A stretch of DNA of 64,000 nucleotides, from the NCBI RefSeq assembly GCF_044793635.1, contig NZ_CP084992.1, forward strand, positions 496,001-560,000. The letters are read 5' to 3'. Shown here in pieces: positions 36,348-44,464 of the stretch (positions are counted from its first letter, which is position 1; every line of letters begins with the position of its first letter). The notes below the pieces were generated by a model, which was given only the letters and a program-made list of their open reading frames with translations, did not search any database and was not told the DNA's origin. A program made the translations under genes and the position numbers. This DNA is from Virgibacillus_F necropolis_A (GTDB lineage Bacteria > Bacillota > Bacilli > Bacillales > Amphibacillaceae).

Positions 36348-37679
36348 TTATATTTCTCTAACTACAATACGAGATCCCTCAACCTTAATAATTTTTATCG
36401 GTTGTTCTTCTTGAATGAAACGACCTTCCGAAACTACATCTAAACGTTCTTCATCAAACCTCGCAGTTCCCGACGGGCGTAGTTGTGTTAACGTTTTTCC
36501 TTCAAGACCAATTAACTCAAGGCGATTAACTGTTGAAACATAACCTAGTTCCGTAGAAGTCTTATCCTTCAGTATGATATGCCTGAAGACTCCTTTTTCC
36601 ATACCTATTCTTTTAAATAAAATAACAGCTGTGATTATTGAGATAAGAAATGCTATTCCAATACTCATCGCCATCTGTCCGATATCCTGACCCGAGATAA
36701 ACAATGAAGCTACTACACAACCAATTCCTAACACTCCGACAATCCCTCCCGGTACAAAAAACTCGGCTATTATTAAAATGATACCTAATATTATTAAGAT
36801 AATAGCTTCCATTCCCGCTAGCCCAGCTACAATATGTCCATAGAAGAATAAAACTAATGACAATAATCCTATAATACCAGGTATACCAAATCCAGGTGAA
36901 AATATCTCTATAATTAAACCTAAGCTTGCAATCGTTAGCAAAATTGGGATAACAATCGGATTTGTTAAAAACCTTGCCAGTTTTTCCGATAAAGTGGGCT
37001 CGATTTCTATGATTGTAGCGTTTTGTATACCCATTTCATTTAAAAGTTCCGTCCGGTCCTCTACTATACCTGCCGCATAACCTACTTCTACCGCAGATTC
37101 AGGTCCAAGAGTTAAATACTCTCCTTTTGGAGCTCCGAGTTCTGGTAAATCAATTTCGGGATTGGCCATAGCCGCTGCATATTTGGGATCTCTTCCTTGG
37201 GATTCCGCTGCACTCTTCATAGCCGCCAGCCATGCCGATTGTGCTTTTTTATTAGCTGCAGTGCCATCCCGATTTATAACACCACTAGCTCCCATAGTCG
37301 CATGGGCTTTCATATAAATTGTATCCGTATTTAATGCAATATACGATCCTGCTGATAATGCTTTATTAACAATAAAAGCAATGGTAGGTGTTTCTAAATT
37401 TTGTATTAACTCCGCAATTTGACCTGCTGCATCAACACGTCCTCCTGGAGTATCAACTTCGAAAATGATATAATCAGCGCCCTTATCCTCTGCTACCTGT
37501 GTTGCTCTTGAAAGGAATGCCTTTAATCCTTGCTCTACTGTATCCTCAATCGGAATGATATATACTTGTTCCCCTTCACCAGAGGATTCAGCGGCTATTG
37601 CGCTATTGCCAAAAAACAATAATCCCATAAAAATGATAATTACTAAAACAAGATATGTAGTGAGTTTTTTGTACTTCAT
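36348..37679 (-). CDS. yqeZ: NfeD1b-type membrane-bound serine protease-like protein (YqeZ)
   Basis: 443 residues: signal peptide, ClpP-class protease-like domain (IIFEVDTPGGRVDAA, NKALSAGSYIAL with a candidate nucleophile Ser), about five membrane spans, and a C-terminal NfeD OB fold (GKTLTQLRPSGTARFDEERLDVVSEG). Works with the flotillin FloA encoded next. Confidence 0.93.
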   Translation of the reverse strand: MKYKKLTTYLVLVIIIFMGLLFFGNSAIAAESSGEGEQVYIIPIEDTVEQGLKAFLSRATQVAEDKGADYIIFEVDTPGGRVDAAGQIAELIQNLETPTIAFIVNKALSAGSYIALNTDTIYMKAHATMGASGVINRDGTAANKKAQSAWLAAMKSAAESQGRDPKYAAAMANPEIDLPELGAPKGEYLTLGPESAVEVGYAAGIVEDRTELLNEMGIQNATIIEIEPTLSEKLARFLTNPIVIPILLTIASLGLIIEIFSPGFGIPGIIGLLSLVLFFYGHIVAGLAGMEAIILIILGIILIIAEFFVPGGIVGVLGIGCVVASLFISGQDIGQMAMSIGIAFLISIITAVILFKRIGMEKGVFRHIILKDKTSTELGYVSTVNRLELIGLEGKTLTQLRPSGTARFDEERLDVVSEGRFIQEEQPIKIIKVEGSRIVVREI

Positions 37680-37826
37680 ACGTAATCACCCCCTTTAGCT
37701 TAGTATGTTATACGGTTTTACAGTCTATTTGGTTTCATTTAAACCATATATAAATATATAGATACTATTTTGATAGTATCACAACAGTTACAGTTTTGTT
37801 AGCATATTTAAACTCGAGAAATTAAA

Positions 37827-37856
37827 AACCCTTGCCAGTATGTACCGACAAGGGTT
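37827..37856 (-). terminator. Terminator after yqeY
   Basis: AACCCTTGTC pairs with GGCAAGGGTT around a 10-base loop, followed by a T-rich tract on the minus strand. Confidence 0.8.
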
Positions 37857-37880
37857 GTCAAATTTCGTATTAGCGATGAA

Positions 37881-38330
37881 TTAGTTACTTAAATGCTTTA
37901 ATACAAGTTTATTAATACTTGAACCATCCGCCTTACCTTTTACTTTAGGCATGACTGCACTCATTACTTTACCCATCTCTTTTTTAGATGTTGCATTAAC
38001 TTCTTGAATTGTGTTCTGAACAATTTCTTCAAGTTCTTGTTCAGATAACTGTTTAGGCATATATGCTTGTAACACTTTGATTTCTACATCAAGTTTCGAT
38101 ACAAGATCATCACGTCCAGCAGCTTTGAATTCTTGGAGGGAATCTTTTCTTTGCTTTAACTCTCTAGATAATACAGTTAATTCATCATCCTTTGAAAGCG
38201 CATCTTTCCCTTGCTTAATCGCTTCGTTCTGTAATGACGCCTTTACCATTCTGATGACCCCAAGCTTATCTTTATCTTTATCCTTCATAGCTTGTTTCAT
38301 ATCTGCATTTAACTGTTCTAGTAATGTCAC
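37881..38330 (-). CDS. yqeY: GatB/YqeY domain protein YqeY
   Basis: 149-residue helical protein (SKKEMGKVMSAVMPKVKGKADGS) matching the tail domain of the amidotransferase GatB. It may bind tRNA. Role unproven. GTG start 15 bp after rpsU, with which it forms an operon. Confidence 0.92.
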   Translation of the reverse strand: MTLLEQLNADMKQAMKDKDKDKLGVIRMVKASLQNEAIKQGKDALSKDDELTVLSRELKQRKDSLQEFKAAGRDDLVSKLDVEIKVLQAYMPKQLSEQELEEIVQNTIQEVNATSKKEMGKVMSAVMPKVKGKADGSSINKLVLKHLSN

Positions 38331-38345
38331 GCTATTGCACCCTCT

Positions 38346-38522
38346 TTAGAATTTACGCTTTCTAGCAGCTTCTGATTTCTTTTTACGCTTAACGCTAGGT
38401 TTTTCATAGTGTTCACGCTTGCGATATTCTTGTAGTGTACCACTTTTTGACACACTACGTTTAAAGCGACGAAGAGCATCCTCTATAGACTCGTTTTTAC
38501 GAACGCGAGTTGTATTTGACAT
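38346..38522 (-). CDS. rpsU: 30S ribosomal protein S21
   Basis: 58-residue basic ribosomal protein read from the ATG at 38522 (MSNTTRVRKNESIEDALRRF), with GGAGGG upstream. The frame stays open to 38576, but that extension lacks a ribosome-binding site. Sequence and length are typical of Bacillota S21. Confidence 0.96.
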   Translation of the reverse strand: MSNTTRVRKNESIEDALRRFKRSVSKSGTLQEYRKREHYEKPSVKRKKKSEAARKRKF

Positions 38523-38593
38523 ACTAATTTCCCTCCCTCCGAAGCATAAAACAGGATTATACAGGCAAGTATTCATATCACATGCCTTAAATA

Positions 38594-38622
38594 ATTATAA
38601 TATATTGTCACAAACTGGTCAA
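38594..38622 (-). promoter_or_regulatory. Sigma-A promoter of rpsU-yqeY
   Basis: On the minus strand TTGACC (38617-38622), a 17-base spacer, then a perfect TATAAT (38594-38599), about 70 bp before the rpsU start. Confidence 0.75.
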
Positions 38623-38711
38623 CTGATTTTCGAATGCTTTTTAAAAAGTTTTGGAACTATTAATTGAAACACCGTTAATAATTGCCATTTTATGAACGGG
38701 CGCTTTTGTTC

Positions 38712-39383
38712 TTAATAATCTGATGAACCTTGCTTACCAGCTAGAATTTCAATTCCAGCACTAGCTCCAATTCGTGTAGCGCCAGCATCAATCATTGCTT
38801 CTGTAGTTTCCAAATCACGAACACCACCAGATGCTTTAACTCCCAAATCAGGTCCTACCGTTTCTCGCATTAATTTGATATCCTCTACTGTAGCTCCGCC
38901 ACCAGAGAAACCTGTTGATGTTTTTACAAAATCAGCTCCTGCAGTTTTAGCTAGTTTACAAGCACGAGTTTTTTCATCTTCTGTAAGAAGGGATGTTTCA
39001 ATAATAACTTTTGTTAAAGCATGTCCTTTTGCTGCTGAAACAACTTCTCTGATATCCTGTTCCACAAATGAATCATTGTTTGATTTCAATGCTCCAACAT
39101 TTATCACCATATCTACTTCTGTTGCACCGTTATTAATTGCATTCTTTGTTTCAAATACTTTCGTTTCTGTAGTTGTTGCGCCAAGTGGAAAACCAATTAC
39201 AGTACAAACTTTTACACTTGTATCTTTTAATTCATTAAAACAATGGTTTACCCAATATGGATTCACACATACAGATGCAAATTCATATTCCTTTGCTTCC
39301 TGAATAATACTGTTTATTTTTTCTTCCGTTGTATCAGGTTTTAATTGTGTATGATCAATGTATTTTGCAAGATCCTTTGTCAT
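38712..39383 (-). CDS. deoC: Deoxyribose-phosphate aldolase DeoC
   Basis: Cleaves 2-deoxyribose 5-phosphate to glyceraldehyde 3-phosphate and acetaldehyde in deoxynucleoside catabolism. TIM barrel of 223 residues with the Schiff-base lysine region FVKTSTGFSGGGAT, KVIIETSLLT and GVKASGGVRD. In B. subtilis deoC sits in the dra-nupC-pdp operon; here it stands alone between mtaB and rpsU. Confidence 0.96.
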   Translation of the reverse strand: MTKDLAKYIDHTQLKPDTTEEKINSIIQEAKEYEFASVCVNPYWVNHCFNELKDTSVKVCTVIGFPLGATTTETKVFETKNAINNGATEVDMVINVGALKSNNDSFVEQDIREVVSAAKGHALTKVIIETSLLTEDEKTRACKLAKTAGADFVKTSTGFSGGGATVEDIKLMRETVGPDLGVKASGGVRDLETTEAMIDAGATRIGASAGIEILAGKQGSSDY

Positions 39384-39479
39384 GATTAACGCCCTCTCTT
39401 TATAAGTTGTTCGTACCTCTTTGATTATAATAGCATTATTGTGTATAAAAATCTATTGCCTAAGGTATTTAGTAAGTTT

Positions 39480-39633
39480 AGAAAAGCGCAAGCGCCTTGG
39501 TCAGCCCCGACAAGTTTAAGACGAATCTCTTAGTGATGATTTTTATCACAAAGAGATTTGACTTAAAACCTCGAGGGATTAGGCGCTGGAGCTAGACAGA
39601 TTAACGCCAAAGTTTTATACTTTCTTTCCTTGT
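39480..39633 (+). repeat. Dispersed hairpin repeat, copy B
   Basis: Second copy of the ~155-bp element, same orientation as copy A and differing at only a few positions. In the outer stem GGGATT replaces GGGGCT, leaving one mismatch and one G-U against AGCCCC. The gap 39384-39764 also holds a degenerate second tail (near 39695-39735) and two hairpins, but no gene. Confidence 0.9.
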
Positions 39634-39645
39634 TAGAAAAACTCG

Positions 39646-39674
39646 GCATTCGCCTCATCCTTAATAGCGAATGC
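39646..39674 (-). terminator. Recurrent CATTCG hairpin, copy 1
   Basis: Perfect 8-bp stem GCATTCGC / GCGAATGC with loop CTCATCCTTAATA. On the minus strand it is followed by CGAGTTTTTC, so it could act as a second terminator behind mtaB. The loop is shared with 56307-56336. Confidence 0.6.
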
Positions 39675-39734
39675 GAAAGTTTTACTTATACCGGCGTTTC
39701 CTCAATACGTTTATACTTTCCTTACGTGTAAAAA

Positions 39735-39758
39735 AATACCCAGTGTTAACCGGGTATT
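39735..39758 (-). terminator. Terminator after mtaB
   Basis: AATACCC pairs with GGGTATT (extended by inner G/C bases) and is followed by seven T on the minus strand, just behind the mtaB stop. Confidence 0.85.
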
Positions 39759-39764
39759 AAAAAC

Positions 39765-41111
39765 TCACACAATTTTTGAAGTGAGATCAACATCCATAAT
39801 GCGTACAAATGTAGCGTCATTATATGGATATCCTGCTTTTGTAATTTTAACGCGCACAATTTTACCGATTAAATCATCTGAACCAGGGAATCTAACTTTA
39901 AGATAATTGTCAGAATATCCTACTAACATATTTGGATTTTCAGCGTCTTTTGAACGTTCCTCTGGAATAACTTCCACTACTTCATTTTCATATTCTGATG
40001 CGTACTCTTTAGCTAATTGATTTGATAAATCAATTAATTGATGTACACGTTCATTTTTGACCTCATCATTTACTTGACCCTTCATTTTAGCTGCTGGTGT
40101 ACCTGTACGTTGCGAATATGGAAAAACATGTAATTCAGAGTAACCCACTTTTTTAATAAAATTATAGGTTTCCATAAATTCTTCTTCCGTTTCACCAGGA
40201 AAACCAACAATAACATCTGATGTTATCGCTAAGCCAGGTAAAGCTTTTTTAATTTTTTCGACCTTTTGAAAATAAAAGTCACTCGTATATTTTCGGCGCA
40301 TACGGTCTAGTACTGTGTCAGATCCCGCTTGTAAAGGTACATGTAAATGACGTACAATTTTTTCTGATCTATCGAGGACATCAATTACTTCATCTGTAAT
40401 TTGACTAGCCTCAATGGAAGAAATGCGAATTCGTTTTAGGCCTTTCACTTCTGTCTCAAGTGTTTGCAGGAGTTTCGCAAAATTATAATCCTGCATATCT
40501 TCCCCATAACCAGCTGTATGAATTCCGGTTAATACAATTTCTTTGTATCCAGCGTCAACTAAGCGCTGTGCCTGTACCACAACATCTTTTGGGTTACGGG
40601 AACGTAATAATCCACGTGACCATGGAATAATACAAAACGTACAAAAATTGTTACAACCTTCTTGGATTTTTAATGAAGCGCGGGTTCTGTCCGTAAATTC
40701 AGGGACATCCATTTCTTCGAACACACGGTTTTTCATGATGTTTTCAACACCATTAACAGGTTCGCGAGTTTCTAAATGTTCCTCGATATATCCGATCATT
40801 TTTTTACGGTTTTGCGTTCCAACTACTACATCCACACCGGGAATTTCCATAATTTCACCCGGAGATGTTTGTGCATAACATCCCGTAACACAGACGACAG
40901 CTTCTGGATTTTTCCTAACAGCACGACGAATGGTTTGCCTACTTTTTTTGTCACCTGTATTTGTTACGGTGCAAGTATTAATCACATAAACATCTGCTTG
41001 ACGGTCAAAGTCCACACGCTCATAATTTTGAGCCTTAAACATGTTCCATATTCCTTCTGTTTCATAATGATTCACTTTACAACCTAATGTATGAAAGGCT
41101 ACTGTTGTCAT
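39765..41111 (-). CDS. mtaB: tRNA threonylcarbamoyladenosine methylthiotransferase MtaB
   Basis: Radical-SAM enzyme adding the 2-methylthio group to t6A37 of tRNAs. N-terminal UPF0004 domain with its own cluster cysteines (TLGCKVN, INTCTVT, TGCYAQ), radical-SAM motif CNNFCTFC (C-x3-C-x2-C) and a C-terminal TRAM domain. The ATG at 41111 matches the family N-terminus (MTTVAFHTLGCKVN). An in-frame GTG at 41120 overlaps rsmE and is less likely. Confidence 0.95.
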   Translation of the reverse strand: MTTVAFHTLGCKVNHYETEGIWNMFKAQNYERVDFDRQADVYVINTCTVTNTGDKKSRQTIRRAVRKNPEAVVCVTGCYAQTSPGEIMEIPGVDVVVGTQNRKKMIGYIEEHLETREPVNGVENIMKNRVFEEMDVPEFTDRTRASLKIQEGCNNFCTFCIIPWSRGLLRSRNPKDVVVQAQRLVDAGYKEIVLTGIHTAGYGEDMQDYNFAKLLQTLETEVKGLKRIRISSIEASQITDEVIDVLDRSEKIVRHLHVPLQAGSDTVLDRMRRKYTSDFYFQKVEKIKKALPGLAITSDVIVGFPGETEEEFMETYNFIKKVGYSELHVFPYSQRTGTPAAKMKGQVNDEVKNERVHQLIDLSNQLAKEYASEYENEVVEVIPEERSKDAENPNMLVGYSDNYLKVRFPGSDDLIGKIVRVKITKAGYPYNDATFVRIMDVDLTSKIV

Positions 41112-41113
41112 CC

Positions 41114-41869
41114 CTAGCACCCCAATTCTTCAAATTGATAAGAAATACAGGCCAATACGTATATTGGCGCTGTTTCAGTTCGTAATATTCTTGGTCCGAG
41201 TCGAACAGATTTAAAGCCGTTTTCTTTTAACAAAGCAACTTCATTACCCGAAAATCCACCTTCAGGACCTATACAAACAACTATTCGTTGACTCGATTTC
41301 AGCCTTGTTAGGATAGAGGCAAATGTTACAAAATGATCTGTTTTTGCCTCTTCCTCGTAAGCAAAAATTTTCACGTCATATTCATCTGTCTCTGCAATTA
41401 AGCCTTCAATATTCATTACCCGCGTAACTTGTGGAATACGATTTCGATGACTTTGTTCACTTGCTTCTTTAACAATTTTAGCGAAACGGGACATTTTTTT
41501 CGAGGCTTTTTTTTCATCCCATTTAACTACCGATCGTTCTGCTGAAAAAGGAATAAAACAGGATGCACCTAGTTCTGTCCCTTTTTGTAAGACATATTCT
41601 AATTTGTCGCCTTTTGGTAAACCTTGTGCAATTGTTACTTGTACAGGCAATTCAACAGTTTCTTGCAATCTTTCTTTAATTGAAAGTGTTACGCATTGCT
41701 GATCTATGGAAATTATTTCACCAAGAACAGCATAGCCACTCGGATGATTGCATATCATTTTATCGCCTATATCTCCGCGCATCACTCTTATTACATGATG
41801 TGAATCATCACCTGTAATTATAAGTTCATCATCTTCCCAATTACCTTCCGGGACAAAATAACGTTGCAA
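41114..41869 (-). CDS. rsmE: 16S rRNA (uracil1498-N3)-methyltransferase RsmE
   Basis: SPOUT-class methyltransferase for U1498 of 16S rRNA: N-terminal PUA-like domain and a C-terminal knot with CIGPEGGFSGNEV and RLGPRILRTETAPI. I start at the TTG at 41869 because it gives the family N-terminus MQRYF and has AGGTG six bases upstream. A GTG at 41878 is the alternative. Forms a unit with prmA and mtaB. Confidence 0.93.
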   Translation of the reverse strand: MQRYFVPEGNWEDDELIITGDDSHHVIRVMRGDIGDKMICNHPSGYAVLGEIISIDQQCVTLSIKERLQETVELPVQVTIAQGLPKGDKLEYVLQKGTELGASCFIPFSAERSVVKWDEKKASKKMSRFAKIVKEASEQSHRNRIPQVTRVMNIEGLIAETDEYDVKIFAYEEEAKTDHFVTFASILTRLKSSQRIVVCIGPEGGFSGNEVALLKENGFKSVRLGPRILRTETAPIYVLACISYQFEELGC

Positions 41870-41885
41870 TTGCAGCACCTACTTT

Positions 41886-42830
41886 TTATTTCAATACTTT
41901 CTTAGCCACAATGGAAACCCAGTCTTCCATTTCATTTACCTCAATAATAGTAAAGCCATTTTGTTGTAACTGATCTTTCACGAGGTCTTTTTTAGCCTGA
42001 ATAATTCCTGAAGTGATGAACAAACCTTCTTCTTTCAGGTTATCCCAGGCCTCTTTAATAAATCGGACAATTATCTCAGCTAAAATATTGGAGACAATCA
42101 AATCTGCTTGTTTACTGACATGATCCAATAAGTTGTTCTGCTTTGTAATAATTTTTTTATCAACTTTATTCAGTTTTGCATTAAGTTTTGTGCTTTTTAC
42201 CGCAATTTCGTCTAGGTCATACGCGTATACTTCTTTTGCACCAAGTAATGTAGAAGCAATGCTTAAGACACCCGAACCACACCCAACATCAATTACTTCA
42301 TCATTGTTTTTTATATACCTTTCGATTCCTTGAATACTGAGCACAGTAGTGGGATGAGTTCCTGTGCCAAAGGCCATACCCGGATCTAATTCGAGCACTA
42401 TTTCATCAGGTGATTTTGGTGTGTAGTCTTCCCACGTGGGTGTAATCGTTATTTTTTTAGAAATTTTAACAGGCTTATAATATTTTTTCCATGCTGTAGC
42501 CCATTCTTCTTCATTAATTTCACTTAAAGTAATTGTATTTCTACCGATGTCAATATCGTACAACAATAGGTTATTTATAGCCTGTTTTATTTCATCTACT
42601 GTTTCACCGAGAAAGCTATTTATTGGTAAATAAGCTTTAATATATACACCCTCTTCTGGGTATTCATCCTTATTAAGCTCATAAATCTCACCGAAATTAT
42701 CTTCTCGCTCTGTGATTAAATCTAAAGGATCCTCAATTACTACACCACTTGCGCCAGTTTCATGAAGTATATTCGAAATCGGTTCAATTGCTTCATTTGT
42801 TGTGTGTACACAAATTTCCGACCATTTCAA
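41886..42830 (-). CDS. prmA: Ribosomal protein L11 methyltransferase PrmA
   Basis: Methylates ribosomal protein L11. 314 residues with motif I VIDVGCGSGVLSIAS, GTGTHPTT and the post-I VSNILAEII. The start is a TTG (MKWSEICVHTTNEA) behind GAGTGGG. In B. subtilis this gene (yqeT) follows dnaJ in the heat-shock operon, as here. Confidence 0.95.
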   Translation of the reverse strand: MKWSEICVHTTNEAIEPISNILHETGASGVVIEDPLDLITEREDNFGEIYELNKDEYPEEGVYIKAYLPINSFLGETVDEIKQAINNLLLYDIDIGRNTITLSEINEEEWATAWKKYYKPVKISKKITITPTWEDYTPKSPDEIVLELDPGMAFGTGTHPTTVLSIQGIERYIKNNDEVIDVGCGSGVLSIASTLLGAKEVYAYDLDEIAVKSTKLNAKLNKVDKKIITKQNNLLDHVSKQADLIVSNILAEIIVRFIKEAWDNLKEEGLFITSGIIQAKKDLVKDQLQQNGFTIIEVNEMEDWVSIVAKKVLK

Positions 42831-42935
42831 TTAGACCCACTCATTTCTTAAGAAACTTTATATATCGCCAAAGGTAAAATGGCGAATGTAATCGTTTTGG
42901 TTAAACTAAATTATTCGTGATAGAAAATATGTATA

Positions 42936-42956
42936 GGGTGTTAGAAGCTAACACCC
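42936..42956 (-). terminator. Perfect hairpin directly behind dnaJ
   Basis: 9-bp perfect stem GGGTGTTAG / CTAACACCC with a 3-base loop, touching the dnaJ stop. No T run follows, so it may be an mRNA 3'-end or processing structure rather than a full terminator. Confidence 0.5.
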
Positions 42957-44075
42957 TTATTCACCTTTAAAAGCTTTTTTGAAACGTTGAAAAAATGATC
43001 CATCCTGCTCATCGATTGATTTATTACCTTCAATATCATTAAATTCTCTCAATAATTCTTTTTGACGATCAGATAGTTTTGTAGGAGTAATCACTCGAAC
43101 TTTAATATGTTGATCACCTTGACCATAACCACGAACATTTGGAGCGCCTTTACCTTTTAGTCGGAAAGTCTTTCCTGCCTGTGTTCCAGCAGGTATCTTT
43201 AACATTACTTTACCATGGACTGTTGGTACTTCCATCTCATCACCTAATGCTGCCTGAGCAAAAGTAACTGGTAAATCACAGTAGATATGATCTCCTTCAC
43301 GCTCGAAAAATTCATGCTGTCTAATTTGAATAACTACATATAAGTCTCCAGCTGGGCCACCATTAACGCCAGATTCTCCTTTTCCAGGAACACGTATTTG
43401 TTGACCTACATCAATTCCGGCTGGGATAGAAATATGAATTTTTTTGTTTTTTTGTACATTACCGGTTCCACCACATGTAGCGCATTTTTCAGAAATTTCT
43501 TTACCGGTTCCATTACAGTAATGGCACACTCTCTTATTGACAACACGGCCAAATGGTGTGTTTTGCTCTGTATTTAACTGCCCAGATCCATTACAATGAG
43601 AACAGGTATTCACCTTTGTACCAGGTTTTGCACCTGATCCTGAACAGGTATCACACGTTTCTTCTTTTGGAATTGTAATATCTGTCTCTTTCCCAAAAAT
43701 TGCTTCTTCAAATTCTAATGTCATTGTATATTGTAAATCGGCCCCCTGTTGAGGTGCATTAGGGTCACGACGACGTCCGCCCCCACCGAAGAACATGTCA
43801 AAAATATCTCCAAAACCTGAGAAGTCTTGTGCTCCTCCTCCAAAACCTTGGCTTTGTGGCCCTGAATGGCCAAATTGATCATACTGACCACGTTTTTGTT
43901 CGTCGCTCAATACTTCATATGCTTCTTTTGCTTCCTTAAATTTATCAGCCGAATCTGCTTCTTTATTAACATCTGGATGATATTTTCTGGCTAACTTTCT
44001 GTAAGCCTTTTTTACTTCTTCTTTTGAAGCGTCTTTTCCAACGCCAAGTACATCATAATAGTCACGCTTGCTCAC
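42957..44075 (-). CDS. dnaJ: Co-chaperone DnaJ
   Basis: Stimulates DnaK ATPase and delivers unfolded clients. J domain with HPD (residues 33-35), Gly/Phe-rich linker, four CxxCxGxG zinc repeats (CDTCSGSG, CSHCNGSG, CHYCNGTG, CATCGGTG) and a C-terminal client-binding domain. 372 residues. Separated from dnaK by 389 bp containing two repeats and a terminator, unlike the compact B. subtilis arrangement. Confidence 0.98.
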   Translation of the reverse strand: MSKRDYYDVLGVGKDASKEEVKKAYRKLARKYHPDVNKEADSADKFKEAKEAYEVLSDEQKRGQYDQFGHSGPQSQGFGGGAQDFSGFGDIFDMFFGGGGRRRDPNAPQQGADLQYTMTLEFEEAIFGKETDITIPKEETCDTCSGSGAKPGTKVNTCSHCNGSGQLNTEQNTPFGRVVNKRVCHYCNGTGKEISEKCATCGGTGNVQKNKKIHISIPAGIDVGQQIRVPGKGESGVNGGPAGDLYVVIQIRQHEFFEREGDHIYCDLPVTFAQAALGDEMEVPTVHGKVMLKIPAGTQAGKTFRLKGKGAPNVRGYGQGDQHIKVRVITPTKLSDRQKELLREFNDIEGNKSIDEQDGSFFQRFKKAFKGE

Positions 44076-44112
44076 TTGTAATTCACTCTCCCGACACTAT
44101 TGCATAAATTTT

Positions 44113-44142
44113 ATCATATCATTCATAAGAACCTAAAAGCAA
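44113..44142 (-). promoter_or_regulatory. Candidate promoter for dnaJ
   Basis: On the minus strand TTGCTT (44137-44142), 18 bases, TATGAT (44113-44118), ending about 40 bp before dnaJ. No CIRCE sequence accompanies it. It is supported mainly by the terminator between dnaK and dnaJ. Confidence 0.4.
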
Positions 44143-44145
44143 ATT

Positions 44146-44250
44146 GAAAAGCGGAGGCTAGTACAAATAGATAGGAATGTAAAAGTAGGGTTGCTATTTC
44201 CCTACGTTCATCAGAAATAACTATTTGTAATCGCTAGGAGCCGCAGCTAG
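44146..44250. repeat. Second hairpin element between dnaK and dnaJ
   Basis: About 105 bp starting GAAAAGCGGAGGCTAG and ending CTAGGAGCCGCAGCTAG. TACAAATAG pairs with CTATTTGTA, GCGG with CCGC, and GTAGGG with CCCTAC at the tip. Its edges resemble those of copies A-C, but the interior is different, suggesting a related repeat family. Confidence 0.65.
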
Positions 44251-44257
44251 ATCAATA

Positions 44258-44411
44258 AGAAAAGCGCAGGCGCCTTGGTCAGCCCCGACAAGTTTAAGAC
44301 GAATCTCTTAGTGATGATTTTTATCACAAAGAGATTTGACTTAAAACCTCAGGCGGGCTAGGCGCTGGAGCTAGACAGATTAACGCCAAAGTTTTATACC
44401 TTCTTTCCTTA
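44258..44411 (+). repeat. Dispersed hairpin repeat, copy C (inside the dnaK-dnaJ spacer)
   Basis: Third copy of the ~155-bp element in the same orientation as A and B, beginning eight bases after the neighbouring hairpin element. The 5' edge reads GCGCAGGCGCC and the right arm CAGGCGGGCTAGGCGCT, the main differences from copy A. Confidence 0.9.
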
Positions 44412-44420
44412 TAAGAAAAA

Positions 44421-44451
44421 AGCCAAAGTCAAGGAATTCCTGACTTTGACT
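44421..44451 (-). terminator. Terminator between dnaK and dnaJ
   Basis: On the minus strand AGTCAAAGTCA pairs with TGACTTTGGCT (one G-U) and is followed by TTTTT. It lies 14 bp behind the dnaK stop, so most hrcA-grpE-dnaK transcription should end here. Confidence 0.85.
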
Positions 44452-44464
44452 TTTTAGATTATGC

